Source of the DNA: Gammaproteobacteria bacterium
GTDB taxonomy: Bacteria > Pseudomonadota > Gammaproteobacteria > Pseudomonadales > Cellvibrionaceae
Assembly: GCA_004173475.1 (NCBI GenBank)
Contig: SEBU01000001.1
Span: 124,001 to 188,000 of the forward strand
DNA: 64,000 nt
Direction of reading: 5' to 3'
Of the stretch, positions 1 through 8,387 are shown in pieces. The position numbers and the translations under genes were made by a program. Position 1 is the stretch's first letter, and each line of letters starts with the position of its first letter. The notes under the pieces are model-generated. The model saw nothing but the letters and a program-made list of their open reading frames with translations, was not told the origin of the DNA and made no database searches.

Positions 1-371
1 TGACCTAAGTTAGCGGCAATAGGCGCGGCTTCATCAACCATATCCATGGTTTTTTCAGCGGCCTTTTGCGTAAGTTCAATCACGTAATTCAAACGATTGG
101 ACGCGTCGTGAATATCCGAGCCTTCTATTCTCGGCGGTTGTTTGCTGAGGTCGGCATCGACATTAAAATTAACAATGGCATTGTGCAAACCGCGCGTTAA
201 TTTACCGACGGTTTGAAAAATATGACGATCGCGTGATTCAGTAATACTTTGAATAAGCACAGCGGCTTCGTCGAACTGATCGCCCTGCAACTTTTCAGTC
301 AGCAGCTTTGCGCATTCCTTTAGCTCAACGATGAAATCGCTTTTGGGGTCAATCGGAGTTTCAGATGCCAT
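1..371 (-). CDS. cheZ: Chemotaxis protein CheZ (N-terminal part, cut by window edge)
   Basis: CheZ is the phosphatase that removes phosphate from CheY-P and so resets the flagellar switch. The frame starts with an ATG at 371 and stays open to base 1, giving about 123 residues; the catalytic C-terminal half lies outside the window. The visible part shows the helical SITESRDRHIFQTVGKLTRGLH segment (split here as SITESRDRH and IFQTVGKLTRGLH), typical of the CheZ N-terminal helical bundle, and then RLNYVIELTQKAAEKTMD. It sits 37 bases downstream of cheY on the same strand, the usual cheY-cheZ order. The identity rests on both sequence and context. Confidence 0.9.
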   Translation of the reverse strand, partial: MASETPIDPKSDFIVELKECAKLLTEKLQGDQFDEAAVLIQSITESRDRHIFQTVGKLTRGLHNAIVNFNVDADLSKQPPRIEGSDIHDASNRLNYVIELTQKAAEKTMDMVDEAAPIAANLG

Positions 372-408
372 GGACGTGCCTTATTGTTGGAGGGGGCAAA
401 TAAAATTC

Positions 409-780
409 TTAGCCAACACGCTCAAATATTTTTTCAATTTTTTCTTTTAATGCTTGCGCGGTGAATGGTTTTACAACGTAACCATTTACGCCTGCTTGCG
501 CCGCTTCAATAATTTGATCACGCTTGGCTTCAGCGGTAACCATAAGCACCGGAAGAGTCGCGAGTTTTTCATCGGCTCGCACTGCGCGCAATAAATCTAT
601 GCCGGTCATGCCAGGCATATTCCAATCTGTAACCAAAAATTGGAAATCGCCGCTTTTGAGCATAGGTAAAGCTGTCATGCCATCATCCGCTTCATGGGTA
701 TTAGAAAACCCCAAATCTCTCAGCAGATTTTTAATGATCCGCCGCATCGTCGAGAAGTCATCGACAATCAAGATTTTCAT
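409..780 (-). CDS. cheY: Chemotaxis response regulator CheY
   Basis: Single receiver domain of 123 residues that, when phosphorylated by CheA, binds the flagellar switch. Seen directly: the acidic pair in ILIVDD, the phospho-acceptor Asp in VTDWNMPG, the Thr in MVTAEA and the Lys in YVVKPF, all in receiver order. The start at 780 gives MKILIVDDF, the usual N-terminus of pseudomonad CheY. A GTG at 807 and a TTG at 792 lie in frame, and the best Shine-Dalgarno (GGAGG) is nearer the TTG, so a slightly longer form is possible. It lies between fliA and cheZ in the flagellar cluster. Confidence 0.95.
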   Translation of the reverse strand: MKILIVDDFSTMRRIIKNLLRDLGFSNTHEADDGMTALPMLKSGDFQFLVTDWNMPGMTGIDLLRAVRADEKLATLPVLMVTAEAKRDQIIEAAQAGVNGYVVKPFTAQALKEKIEKIFERVG

Positions 781-984
781 GTTCTTATCCAAAGGAACCT
801 CCGTCACACCTACAGGATTTCGTTAACTGTTAGTCTAGCCAGTGTTAACAATCTGGCCAGTTTTTTGACGTTAAAAAAGTTTTTTAATTACTTATGGTGA
901 TTTGTTGATTTTGATCGTTTAAATACTATTCGTATTTTCATTTGCAAAAAATTTAACGTCGTTTGGGTTTTGAATCGAGGCGAA

Positions 985-1100
985 AAATAACCCCTCCCAG
1001 ACTCCCTCGTCACAGCGGGAGGAGCTAACTCCCTACTTGCTATAGGGCGTAATTGGTTACCTCCCCCTGAAAAGCGGGGCGCGCTGCCGAGAGGGTTAGC
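985..1100. repeat. GC-rich intergenic repeat, copy A (fliA-cheY gap)
   Basis: The 334-base gap between fliA and cheY holds a GC-rich block rich in CCTCCC and GGGAGG arms that can fold back on themselves, ending in TGCCGAGAGGGTTAG. The end matches the end of a second block between fleN and flhF (TGCCGAGGGGGTTTG). A reading frame crosses it on the minus strand, but its composition follows the repeat and it resembles no protein family. Closer to cheY, 838-861 holds an inverted repeat (GCCAG...CTGGC around TGTTAACA) of unknown role. Confidence 0.55.
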
Positions 1101-1114
1101 GTTGGGTCTTTGTT

Positions 1115-1855
1115 TTACCTCTGCCAACCACTCAACCGCGATTTCAAACGCGCTGCCGCTTGGCTGTGAATTTGACTGACGCGTGATTCACTTACACCGA
1201 GCACCAAACCTATTTCTTTCAGGTTTAATTCTTCGTTGTAGTAAAGCGCAAGTACCATGCGTTCGCGTTCTGGTAGTTGTGTGATGGCTTCAGCGAGCGC
1301 TTTTTTAAGACCCTCACGCTGGATGCCTTCAAAGGGGCTGGCAAATGCACTACTGGTTTCACTTGCGTCTATATTGCTATCTTCTTCGCCGAAGGTTTCT
1401 TCGTAGCTGTAGAGGCGACTGGAATTCGAGTCTTGCAACATCGAAAAATATTCATCCAAATCTACTTCTAGCTCTTCGGCAATTTCGGCGTCGCGTGCAT
1501 CGCGACCAGTGCGAGCTTCAACGGCTTTGATGGCTTGAGCGATACGGCGGGAATTGCGATGAACCGAACGAGGCGCCCAATCGCCGCGGCGCATTTCATC
1601 CACGATGGAACCGCGAATACGAATACCCGCGTAGGTTTCAAAACTGGCGCCTTTGGAAGAGTCGTACTTTTGCGCGGCCTCGATTAAACCAATCATGCCG
1701 GCCTGGATAAGATCGTCTACCTGAACACTGGCAGGCATCCGCATCATCATATGAAAAGCGATTCGCTTGACCAGTGGCGCAAATTCTTCGATGCGCGCAT
1801 TGGCAAGGGTCTGCTCCTTTTTATCGTACATGGCTAACCTATCGACTGCGGCCAT
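1115..1855 (-). CDS. fliA: RNA polymerase sigma factor for flagellar operons (sigma-28)
   Basis: FliA directs RNA polymerase to late flagellar and chemotaxis promoters and is held inactive by FlgM until the hook is complete. The 246-residue product matches the family length. Seen: region 2 with VDDLIQAGMIGLIEAAQKYD and FETYAGIRIRGSIVDEMR, region 3, and a region 4 helix-turn-helix ending LNLKEIGLVLGVSESRVSQI. It starts 9 bases after fleN stops, so the two are co-transcribed. The order flhF-fleN-fliA-cheY is that of Pseudomonas-type polar flagellates. Confidence 0.96.
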   Translation of the reverse strand: MAAVDRLAMYDKKEQTLANARIEEFAPLVKRIAFHMMMRMPASVQVDDLIQAGMIGLIEAAQKYDSSKGASFETYAGIRIRGSIVDEMRRGDWAPRSVHRNSRRIAQAIKAVEARTGRDARDAEIAEELEVDLDEYFSMLQDSNSSRLYSYEETFGEEDSNIDASETSSAFASPFEGIQREGLKKALAEAITQLPERERMVLALYYNEELNLKEIGLVLGVSESRVSQIHSQAAARLKSRLSGWQR

Positions 1856-1864
1856 AACTCATAC

Positions 1865-2683
1865 TCAGTAGCGGTCGTTAGCCGCACGAAGTAAACGTTC
1901 AACAAAAAATTCTAGGCGGCCACTTGGGCCACTGGGCAAGGGCCATTTATCCACCACTTGGGCGAGCCCGCGAATGGCAATAGCAGCTTTGGACGAAGGT
2001 GCAAATTCCAATAAGGCTTTTTGCTTACGTACAGCGTTGCGTACCTCCTCATCAAAAGGAACTTGCCCCACAAATTGAAGGGTTACATCTAAAAAGCGTT
2101 CACAAACCGTATTGAGTTTGTTGAACATGCTGGTGCCCTCCTGCGCGTTACGCGTCATATTCGCGATAACCCGAAAGCGTTGCATGCCGTATTCTTTGTT
2201 AAGAAGTTTGATCAGCGCGTAGGCATCGGTAATAGATGAAGGCTCATCGCAAACCACGATAATCACTTCATTAGCGGCGCGAACAAAACTTACTACCGTG
2301 TCGGAAATACCGGCAGCAGTGTCTATCACCAGTACATCAACTTGATCGCTTAATTCATTGAAGGCATTGATTAAGCCGGCGTGCTCAGCCGCGCTCAATT
2401 CAGCCATGCGTTGCACACCGGAAGATGCCGGAACAATTTTGATACCAGACGGGCCGTTGATAAGAACATCCATTAATGAATGTGTACCTGCGAGCACGTC
2501 GGCAAGAGTGTTGGTAGCTTTTAGGCCAAGTAGAACATCAATATTTGCCAATCCAAGGTCAGCATCAAACAAGACCACACGGCGACGCATTTCAGCCAAT
2601 GCGATGCTGAGATTCACCGAGATATTACTTTTACCGACTCCGCCTTTGCCGCCGGATACTGCAATAACTTGTACTGGGCGCAT
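1865..2683 (-). CDS. fleN: Flagellar number regulator FleN (FlhG), MinD-like ATPase
   Basis: A 272-residue P-loop ATPase of the MinD/ParA superfamily that limits flagellar number, in pseudomonads by antagonising the activator FleQ. The deviant Walker A motif GGKGGVGKSN is near residue 11, followed by FDADLGLANID (Walker A') and VLVIDTAAGI (Walker B). The C-terminus is rich in basic and hydrophobic residues, consistent with the membrane-targeting tail of this family. It lies directly upstream of fliA and downstream of flhF, its functional partner in placing the polar flagellum. Confidence 0.95.
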   Translation of the reverse strand: MRPVQVIAVSGGKGGVGKSNISVNLSIALAEMRRRVVLFDADLGLANIDVLLGLKATNTLADVLAGTHSLMDVLINGPSGIKIVPASSGVQRMAELSAAEHAGLINAFNELSDQVDVLVIDTAAGISDTVVSFVRAANEVIIVVCDEPSSITDAYALIKLLNKEYGMQRFRVIANMTRNAQEGTSMFNKLNTVCERFLDVTLQFVGQVPFDEEVRNAVRKQKALLEFAPSSKAAIAIRGLAQVVDKWPLPSGPSGRLEFFVERLLRAANDRY

Positions 2684-2839
2684 TAATTATTAACTCCAAC
2701 AAACCGGCCTAAAACTTAATTTGTGAACTGAGTATAGAAGGTGATTTAGCTCAGCATGGATTTTTTATAACGAGTTTTACGATCTGAAACGCCACTTTTG
2801 AAAGACGCCTACGCTGCATGACTTACAGCCTAAGTTTTT

Positions 2840-2956
2840 AAAAGCACCCCACCCCAAGCCCTCCCCGGCCGCGCCACGCTTCAAGGGGGAGGTTGGGACG
2901 ACTGCACGGATGCGGGAGGTAGAGCCCCGCAGGATGCAGTTGCCGAGGGGGTTTGT
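2840..2956. repeat. GC-rich intergenic repeat, copy B (flhF-fleN gap)
   Basis: The 281-base gap between flhF and fleN contains a block with the arms CCCTCCCC and GGGGGAGG about 20 bases apart. A second pair of arms follows (GCGGGA..., ...CCCGC), and the block ends TGCCGAGGGGGTTTG before a T run. Copy A between fliA and cheY shares the ending and the C-run/G-run architecture but not the full sequence, so the two look like diverged members of a dispersed intergenic family. The hairpins could act in mRNA processing or partial termination within the operon, which is inference. Confidence 0.55.
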
Positions 2957-2964
2957 TTTTTCTT

Positions 2965-4551
2965 TTAAGAAACCGCCGAGGCCGGATTTGCCTTCAAGAG
3001 CGCTAATGCCTTAGCTACGATCTGGTGAGCCTTAGCTACATCTATATTTTTTGGAATGTCTTGCCCGTCGGTAGTGTAGGCAACCGGTAAACGGTTTTGC
3101 ATAACCACCCCCAGGGCCTCACCCATACTGGCGGTTTCATCCAACTTGGTAAGTACACAACCTTTCAAACGAGCTGCGCCGTAAGCGTGGATGGACGCTT
3201 TGAGCATCTGTTCCTGGCTATTGCACGACAACACCAACAAACTTTTAACTTGAGGCTGATCAGCCAAGGATTTGAGTTGCGCTTTAAGTTGTGGATCGCC
3301 ATGGCGGAAACCGGCAGTGTCGATCAACACGAGCGAACAATGACGCAAGCTTTTCAACAAACTGTCCAATGAATTACTTTCATCCACTACCCGCACTGGC
3401 ACTCGCAAAATACGTGCGAGAGAACGCAATTGATCATGTGCAGCAATGCGATATGTATCAGTAGTGATAATGGCAACTTTGTCCGCACCGTGTTTCAACA
3501 CATAACGCGCAGCCAATTTTCCGATAGTGGTAGTTTTACCAACGCCAGTAGGGCCAACGAAAGCGAATACTCCGCCCGCATCAACCACATCGCGCCCGAT
3601 CACCGGTAATTGATGAGCGAGGTTCGCCAAGGCATCTGGCCATGCATCGCTCAGGTTTTTGGTTTTAGTGCAGCCCGTTAATACGCTGTTAATCGCGGTG
3701 GCCGGTAAACCCAAACGCTCTAAACGACGGCCAATGCTGCCTAGTATTGGCGAGTTATTAGCCGGGCTTGCAGCAGCGCCCAAACGGTTAAGTTGTTGCT
3801 CTAACAGGAAACGCATATCGGCGATTTCCGCCTGTAATTCTTGAATGTCGTTGTTGTGTGTGGGGGTAACACTCAATTGAACTTTATCTTTTTGGCTATG
3901 TTTATCGAAATCTGCATCAGCAAGTGGATAACGCTCTGCTGCGCTAACAACCGCAGGTTTAACCGCTACAGGTTTTTCATTCGCAGGCTTGGCATTTACC
4001 ACTTTCGCTTCAATAGCTTTGCGGCCTTGCGGGCGATTGGCAGTTGGTTTTGGCGCTGGTTGAGACGAGCGCCCGGCTTCAGGCGCAGCAGCTTTACGAG
4101 GGATACCTGCATTAACCACAGTATTTTTGCCGACTAAAAATTCTTTAGCGGAGGCTTCAAGGTTTTGGCTGGCGAGCATACGCAAACGCGCTTGCTCAAT
4201 ATCATCAACCAATTGCTTGCCGGTCTTACCGGTATTGCTGCTACCTGATTTGGTTGCAGCCAATGTTTGCGCAAATGAACTGTTCGCATGTTGCTTGGCA
4301 GCACGCTCGATAACTTCAGTTTCAGCCCAGGCGCCGTCGCTGATCATGGGCGACGCGCTGGCGAACGCCATCTTGCCAAGTGGCTGCTGTTGCAACTGTG
4401 CAAGTTCGCTATCAGAACCTGTGGTCGTCAATAGCTCCACACCTTCAGGCACTCGGCCGCTTGAGAGAATAATTGCATCTGGCCCGAGCTCCTGGCGAAC
4501 CAGTTCTAACGCACGGCGCATATCAGCGGCTACGAAACGTTTAACTTGCAT
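2965..4551 (-). CDS. flhF: Flagellar biosynthesis GTPase FlhF
   Basis: SRP-type GTPase that recruits the first flagellar components to the cell pole. The 528-residue product has the usual layout: an N-terminal basic domain starting MQVKRFVAADMRRALELV, a long low-complexity middle region (about 100-230, rich in Ala, Lys and Pro), and a C-terminal NG domain. The P-loop GPTGVGKTT is at residues 333-341, with ITTDTYRIAAHDQL and LVLIDTAGF after it and the base-specificity motif TKLDE near the end. It is longer than many homologues because of the linker. It ends about 280 bases before fleN and starts 49 bases after flhA. Confidence 0.96.
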   Translation of the reverse strand: MQVKRFVAADMRRALELVRQELGPDAIILSSGRVPEGVELLTTTGSDSELAQLQQQPLGKMAFASASPMISDGAWAETEVIERAAKQHANSSFAQTLAATKSGSSNTGKTGKQLVDDIEQARLRMLASQNLEASAKEFLVGKNTVVNAGIPRKAAAPEAGRSSQPAPKPTANRPQGRKAIEAKVVNAKPANEKPVAVKPAVVSAAERYPLADADFDKHSQKDKVQLSVTPTHNNDIQELQAEIADMRFLLEQQLNRLGAAASPANNSPILGSIGRRLERLGLPATAINSVLTGCTKTKNLSDAWPDALANLAHQLPVIGRDVVDAGGVFAFVGPTGVGKTTTIGKLAARYVLKHGADKVAIITTDTYRIAAHDQLRSLARILRVPVRVVDESNSLDSLLKSLRHCSLVLIDTAGFRHGDPQLKAQLKSLADQPQVKSLLVLSCNSQEQMLKASIHAYGAARLKGCVLTKLDETASMGEALGVVMQNRLPVAYTTDGQDIPKNIDVAKAHQIVAKALALLKANPASAVS

Positions 4552-4600
4552 ATTCAGCTCCTGCCTTTCGGCTTACTTCATTCTGGGTGAGCGGTTGGGG

Positions 4601-6838
4601 CTATCTGTCAGCCCCCACATTCGCATCAATCGTAATTTGTTTGTTGTCGGGTATTTCGGTGTAAGCCAGTACGCGCATGTCTGGGAGGCTATGACGTAAG
4701 AAGCGCGACATCATCATCCGCAGCGGCGCTGCCACCAGTAACACCAAGGGTTTCCCCGCCATCTCTTGCTTCTGAGCCGCGCTTACGAGCGACTCTTGCA
4801 AGCGGTCCGCCAAGCCTGGCTCTATAAAAGCACCGTCATCAGCGCCAGCTTTTTGTGCTTGCTGTACGGTACTTAGCAACAACTGTTCCAAACCCGGGTC
4901 AAGCGTGACTACAGGCAGGTTTTGCTCGTTTCCAATGATGTTTTGGACTATTTGGCGACGCAGGGCAATACGTGCTAACGCCGTTAAAGCGACGGGATCT
5001 TGACTCCTGCCATTAGCCCCCGCCAAAGCTTCAGCGATGGAGCGAATGTCCCGAATCGGTACGCGCTCATGTAACAGGTTTTGCAGTACTTTTAAGAAGA
5101 CGTTCAGGCTGATAGTGCCGGGTACCAACTCCTCTACTAATTTGGGAGATGTCTTGGCCAACATATCCAACAGTTTTTGCACGTCCTCATGACCGAGCAA
5201 TTCGTAAGTATGATTTTGCAGAATTTGGTTGAGATGGGTCGCCACCACCGTACTAGGGTCAACCACGGTATAACCCAGTGTTTGTGCCTGCTCTTTTTGG
5301 GTTGCGCTGATCCAGATAGCATCCAAACCGAATGCTGGGTCTTTAGTTCTTACACCATCCAAATTGCCGAATACCTGGCCTGGGTTAATCGCCAACTCGC
5401 GATCCGGGTAAACCTCCGCTTCCGCAACGGTCACGCCCATCAAGCTAATGCGGTAGCCGGTTGGCATTAAATCCAGATTGTCGCGAATGTGGACCGAAGG
5501 AATCAAAAAGCCCATCTCTTGAGAAAGTTTCTTACGAACGCCTTTAATACGGCCTAACAACTCACCGCCCTGGTTTTTATCAACCATAGGTATGAGGCGA
5601 TAGCCCACTTCAAGCCCGATGACGTCAACCGGTTGAACGTCATCCCAACCCAACTCCGGGCCTTCAGATGAAACCGTCGAACCGCTGCCGGGCGGTAAGG
5701 CAGGCGGCATACGTTGCGGCGCAATAGTGGCTGAGTTGGACGGGCTATTGGCGTTATTAAGTTCATTAGCCAAGCGGCTGCCGGAGGGAATAAACGAACC
5801 CTCATCCACCGCAGCAGGTTGTTCTTTTTTCCAGTAGATATAATAGGCAATCGCAGCACATAACAGACCCAAGGACAAAAACGCAATGTGCGGCATACCG
5901 GGAATCAAACCCATAATAATGAGGATGCACGCTGAAACACCCAACGCCTTCGGTGAGGCGAAGAGTTGGTTAGCAACCTGCTTACTCATATCCTGAGCAG
6001 TATTCACCCGAGTAACGAGAATCGCAGACGCAACCGAGAGCAATAAACCGGGAATCTGGGCAACCAAACCATCACCGATGGTTAACAAAGTGTATTTCTG
6101 GATCGCATCCATAAACGGCAGGTCGTGCTGTAAAACGCCAACTGCCAACCCACCGAAAACGTTAATCAACATGATCATGATGCCCGCAATGGCATCACCT
6201 TTTACAAACTTGCTCGCACCGTCCATGGCACCGTAGAAATCCGCCTCAGCGGCGACTTCTTGACGACGGTGACGTGCCTGATCCTGATCGATCAAGCCCG
6301 CATTCAAGTCCGCATCAATCGCCATTTGTTTACCGGGCATAGCGTCCAAGGTAAAACGCGCGCTTACTTCAGAAATACGGCCCGCACCTTTGGTTACTAC
6401 CACAAAGTTAATGATCATCAAGATGACAAAAACGACTATACCAACCGTGTAGTTACCCCCAATCACCACCTCACCGAACGACTCAATAACCTTACCTGCC
6501 GCGTGCCCACCTTCATGGCCATTAATCAAGATCACACGCGTAGACGCCACGTTCAAACCCAGGCGCAATAAGGTCGCAACCAGCAAAACAGTAGGGAAAG
6601 CGGCAAAATCCAAAGGGCGCTGCGCGTATACACTCACGAGCAAAACGACGAGCGCTAATGCGATATTGAAGGAGAAAAACGCATCCAACATGAACGGCGG
6701 AATTGGCAATACCAACATCGCCAACAAGATCATAAGCATGATCGGAATACCAAACGCCCCTGTCCCTATCCCACGGAAAGATTGCAGCGCAGATTTACCA
6801 CCGACATTGTTTAACTGACTAAAGGTTGGAATTGCCAT
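4601..6838 (-). CDS. flhA: Flagellar export gate protein FlhA
   Basis: FlhA forms the nonameric ring of the flagellar type III export gate and docks chaperone-substrate complexes. The 745-residue product has about eight hydrophobic segments in its first 330 residues and a large cytoplasmic C-domain. The hallmark FHIPEP-region residues are seen in LRLGLNVASTRVIL, and GEVVIGGNYTVGIVVF and FVKGDAIAGIMI follow as expected. It is first in the minus-strand run flhA-flhF-fleN-fliA-cheY-cheZ. A sigma-54-type promoter lies about 45 bases upstream. flhB, often just upstream of flhA, is not in the next 5 kb; unrelated plus-strand genes are there instead. Confidence 0.97.
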   Translation of the reverse strand: MAIPTFSQLNNVGGKSALQSFRGIGTGAFGIPIMLMILLAMLVLPIPPFMLDAFFSFNIALALVVLLVSVYAQRPLDFAAFPTVLLVATLLRLGLNVASTRVILINGHEGGHAAGKVIESFGEVVIGGNYTVGIVVFVILMIINFVVVTKGAGRISEVSARFTLDAMPGKQMAIDADLNAGLIDQDQARHRRQEVAAEADFYGAMDGASKFVKGDAIAGIMIMLINVFGGLAVGVLQHDLPFMDAIQKYTLLTIGDGLVAQIPGLLLSVASAILVTRVNTAQDMSKQVANQLFASPKALGVSACILIIMGLIPGMPHIAFLSLGLLCAAIAYYIYWKKEQPAAVDEGSFIPSGSRLANELNNANSPSNSATIAPQRMPPALPPGSGSTVSSEGPELGWDDVQPVDVIGLEVGYRLIPMVDKNQGGELLGRIKGVRKKLSQEMGFLIPSVHIRDNLDLMPTGYRISLMGVTVAEAEVYPDRELAINPGQVFGNLDGVRTKDPAFGLDAIWISATQKEQAQTLGYTVVDPSTVVATHLNQILQNHTYELLGHEDVQKLLDMLAKTSPKLVEELVPGTISLNVFLKVLQNLLHERVPIRDIRSIAEALAGANGRSQDPVALTALARIALRRQIVQNIIGNEQNLPVVTLDPGLEQLLLSTVQQAQKAGADDGAFIEPGLADRLQESLVSAAQKQEMAGKPLVLLVAAPLRMMMSRFLRHSLPDMRVLAYTEIPDNKQITIDANVGADR

Positions 6839-6881
6839 AGTTACGGATTCTTGACGCTAAAGTGATTTATAAACCACCCAT

Positions 6882-6897
6882 CGCAAGAGACGTGCCT
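6882..6897 (-). promoter_or_regulatory. Candidate sigma-54 (RpoN) promoter of flhA
   Basis: Read on the minus strand this is AGGCACGTCTCTTGCG, a near-complete match to the sigma-54 consensus TGGCACG-N4-TTGCW with the essential GG and GC in correct spacing. It lies about 45 bases before the flhA ATG. Pseudomonad flhA operons are known to be driven by RpoN with FleQ, so the position makes biological sense. No FleQ site was identified. Confidence 0.7.
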
Positions 6898-7039
6898 ATT
6901 TTATTATTTTGTGTTTGTGGACGAGTTTGGGTAAGTGGGTGTAATGGAGATTGGCGTTGAATGTGGCTATGGTCTTTAATTGATGAAGACTTAAGACCAC
7001 GCCTTTTTAGAGTCATGAGACATGTGACTAGGAGCACAT

Positions 7040-7345
7040 ATGCTTTATAACAGATTAATGTTAATAGCCTTACTCATTGTTCCAGTTTTAATTTCAAGGT
7101 GTGGCGATGACTGTTCTAACTATTCAAAATATTCGTGCAAGGAAATTGAGAAAGCTACTTACAACGTCTATTTCTATTACCCAAGTGGCACGGAAGATTA
7201 CTTGGGCCTAGCTGTTGGTTTACCGAATTGCGGTGTCACGGCCCATAATTTCGCTGCTTCTAAAAATCTGACTAAAAATAATGAGTGGAGTTACGTTTGC
7301 TGCATGAAGGCGGAAGGTTCCGATTGTCTCGAAAAACATAGATAG
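7040..7345 (+). CDS. Small cysteine-rich exported protein, possible lipoprotein
   Basis: Not assigned to a named family. The 101-residue product has a short hydrophobic leader (LMLIALLIVPVLIS) ending at a Cys. The residue before that Cys is Arg, so the lipobox is non-canonical. Seven cysteines are present; six remain if the first is lipidated, enough for three disulfides. The C-terminus WSYVCC...C..KHR looks like a conserved motif. An AGGAG five bases before the ATG supports the start. It is the first gene of a run of plus-strand exported-protein genes transcribed away from flhA. Confidence 0.7.
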   Translation: MLYNRLMLIALLIVPVLISRCGDDCSNYSKYSCKEIEKATYNVYFYYPSGTEDYLGLAVGLPNCGVTAHNFAASKNLTKNNEWSYVCCMKAEGSDCLEKHR

Positions 7346-7486
7346 AATGAGGGATAAAACGTTCACACTCCCTCAAAGGGTATGTTAAAAAACGGGCGCC
7401 TATCGTCCTGCAAAAATACCAAAATAACTTAAAAACCGCGTGACTAAGAAAGTCATAAATCAACGATGTAACTTGAGAAAGTAAAA

Positions 7487-7954
7487 ATGAAAAAATCATT
7501 ATTGATATTGTTGACCCTGGTTAGTGTTGGTTGCGTCTCAACCACAACTCATTATGGAAGCAGGCCAGATCTATCATCTTTAAAGATAGGGATGACGCAG
7601 GAAGAGGTGTACAAAGCAATTGGAAAGCCCGCCAAAGTTTCATCTCAGGGAGCTATTTCTTACTTGAGCTATGGTTGGGATGATCCTTGGGATGGCCGCA
7701 TAGGTGCAGCTGAGGAATATTATGTACGTCTACTAAATGGAAAATTAGAATCTTTTGGAGAAAAGGGTGATTTTGATAGTACAAAAAATCCTACGCTAGA
7801 TGTAAATACGAAAATGGACATAAATGTCGATCAGAGGTCCACTGAGAAAGATTTTTACACAGAAATAACAAAACTCAAATCGCTTCTTGATGCCGGCGCC
7901 ATAACGCAGGCCGAATACGATGCAAAAAAGAAAACCTTACTTGCAAACCCATGA
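7487..7954 (+). CDS. Lipoprotein with BamE/SmpA-like domain and C-terminal SHOCT motif
   Basis: A 155-residue predicted lipoprotein. The leader MKKSLLILLTLVSVGC ends in a good lipobox (SVGC). Residues about 30-95 begin LKIGMTQEEVYKAIGKPAKV, the characteristic opening of BamE/SmpA-OmlA-like folds, and continue with a YYVRLLNGKLESFG strand. The last 30 residues (LKSLLDAGAITQAEYDAKK) match the short SHOCT helical hairpin seen at the ends of many bacterial proteins. BamE itself is shorter and lacks SHOCT, so this is probably not the BAM-complex subunit. The Shine-Dalgarno is weak (GAGAAAG). Confidence 0.8.
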   Translation: MKKSLLILLTLVSVGCVSTTTHYGSRPDLSSLKIGMTQEEVYKAIGKPAKVSSQGAISYLSYGWDDPWDGRIGAAEEYYVRLLNGKLESFGEKGDFDSTKNPTLDVNTKMDINVDQRSTEKDFYTEITKLKSLLDAGAITQAEYDAKKKTLLANP

Positions 7955-8031
7955 AATTACAAAATATAAAAAATCATTAATTGCTAGGTTTTTGGAACAT
8001 TTTAATCACGCCTAATGCGCAAAATAAATGA

Positions 8032-8343
8032 TATGAATTTATACAGGGAGTCGGCATCCTCGCGCAGCGGGGATCCAGCGGCTGGCCATTCAGCGCTGAT
8101 GTCAATAAGGTGGAAAAAGAATTCACAGTTTCTGCATTCTACGACTCATACGGCCGTAAAGGTAGCTATAGATTGGTTCTCAATGAAGTCACTCCAATGG
8201 CAGAAGCTGGATTTTGTATAAACTCTAAAAAAATAAAACAACTATCTAAAGGCGAAATAGTAATACTGACTGGTAGAGAATCAATTCTCGGGTTTAGATT
8301 CACCGAAATTGAACTATCAAGTCGTCGAAGCCTTACATTCTGA
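8032..8343 (+). pseudogene. Probable remnant of a small protein gene (no good start codon)
   Basis: The 433-base stretch between the SHOCT lipoprotein and the next lipoprotein gene contains a frame open from just after a TGA at 8029 to a stop at 8341-8343. It reads like real protein (GWPFSADVNKVEKEF, then FYDSYGRKGSYRLVLNEV), but there is no ATG or well-placed GTG/TTG before position 8110, where a GTG lacks a Shine-Dalgarno. The conserved-looking part begins before that GTG, so the gene seems to have lost its 5' end. An ATG at 8033 opens a different frame and could reach this one only with a frameshift. A functional 77-residue protein from 8110 cannot be excluded. Confidence 0.4.
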
Positions 8344-8387
8344 TAAACTCTCCTGACCGAAATTTAGAATCCACAAGAGGAACTATT

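Noticed and set aside
811-960. Possible sigma-28 promoter for cheY
   Set aside because: A TCAA...CCATAA pair exists on the minus strand but the spacing and the -10 do not match the sigma-28 consensus.
888-1127. A 79-residue minus-strand frame in the fliA-cheY gap
   Set aside because: It runs through a GC-rich fold-back repeat, has repeat-driven composition and no protein family resemblance.
4127-4699. 190-residue plus-strand frame opposite flhF
   Set aside because: Antisense shadow of flhF and the flhA end; low-complexity Ser/Ala composition and no ribosome site.
8015-8221. Alternative 68-residue plus-strand frame overlapping the gene remnant
   Set aside because: It is in a different frame from the protein-like sequence and has unnatural composition for a protein.
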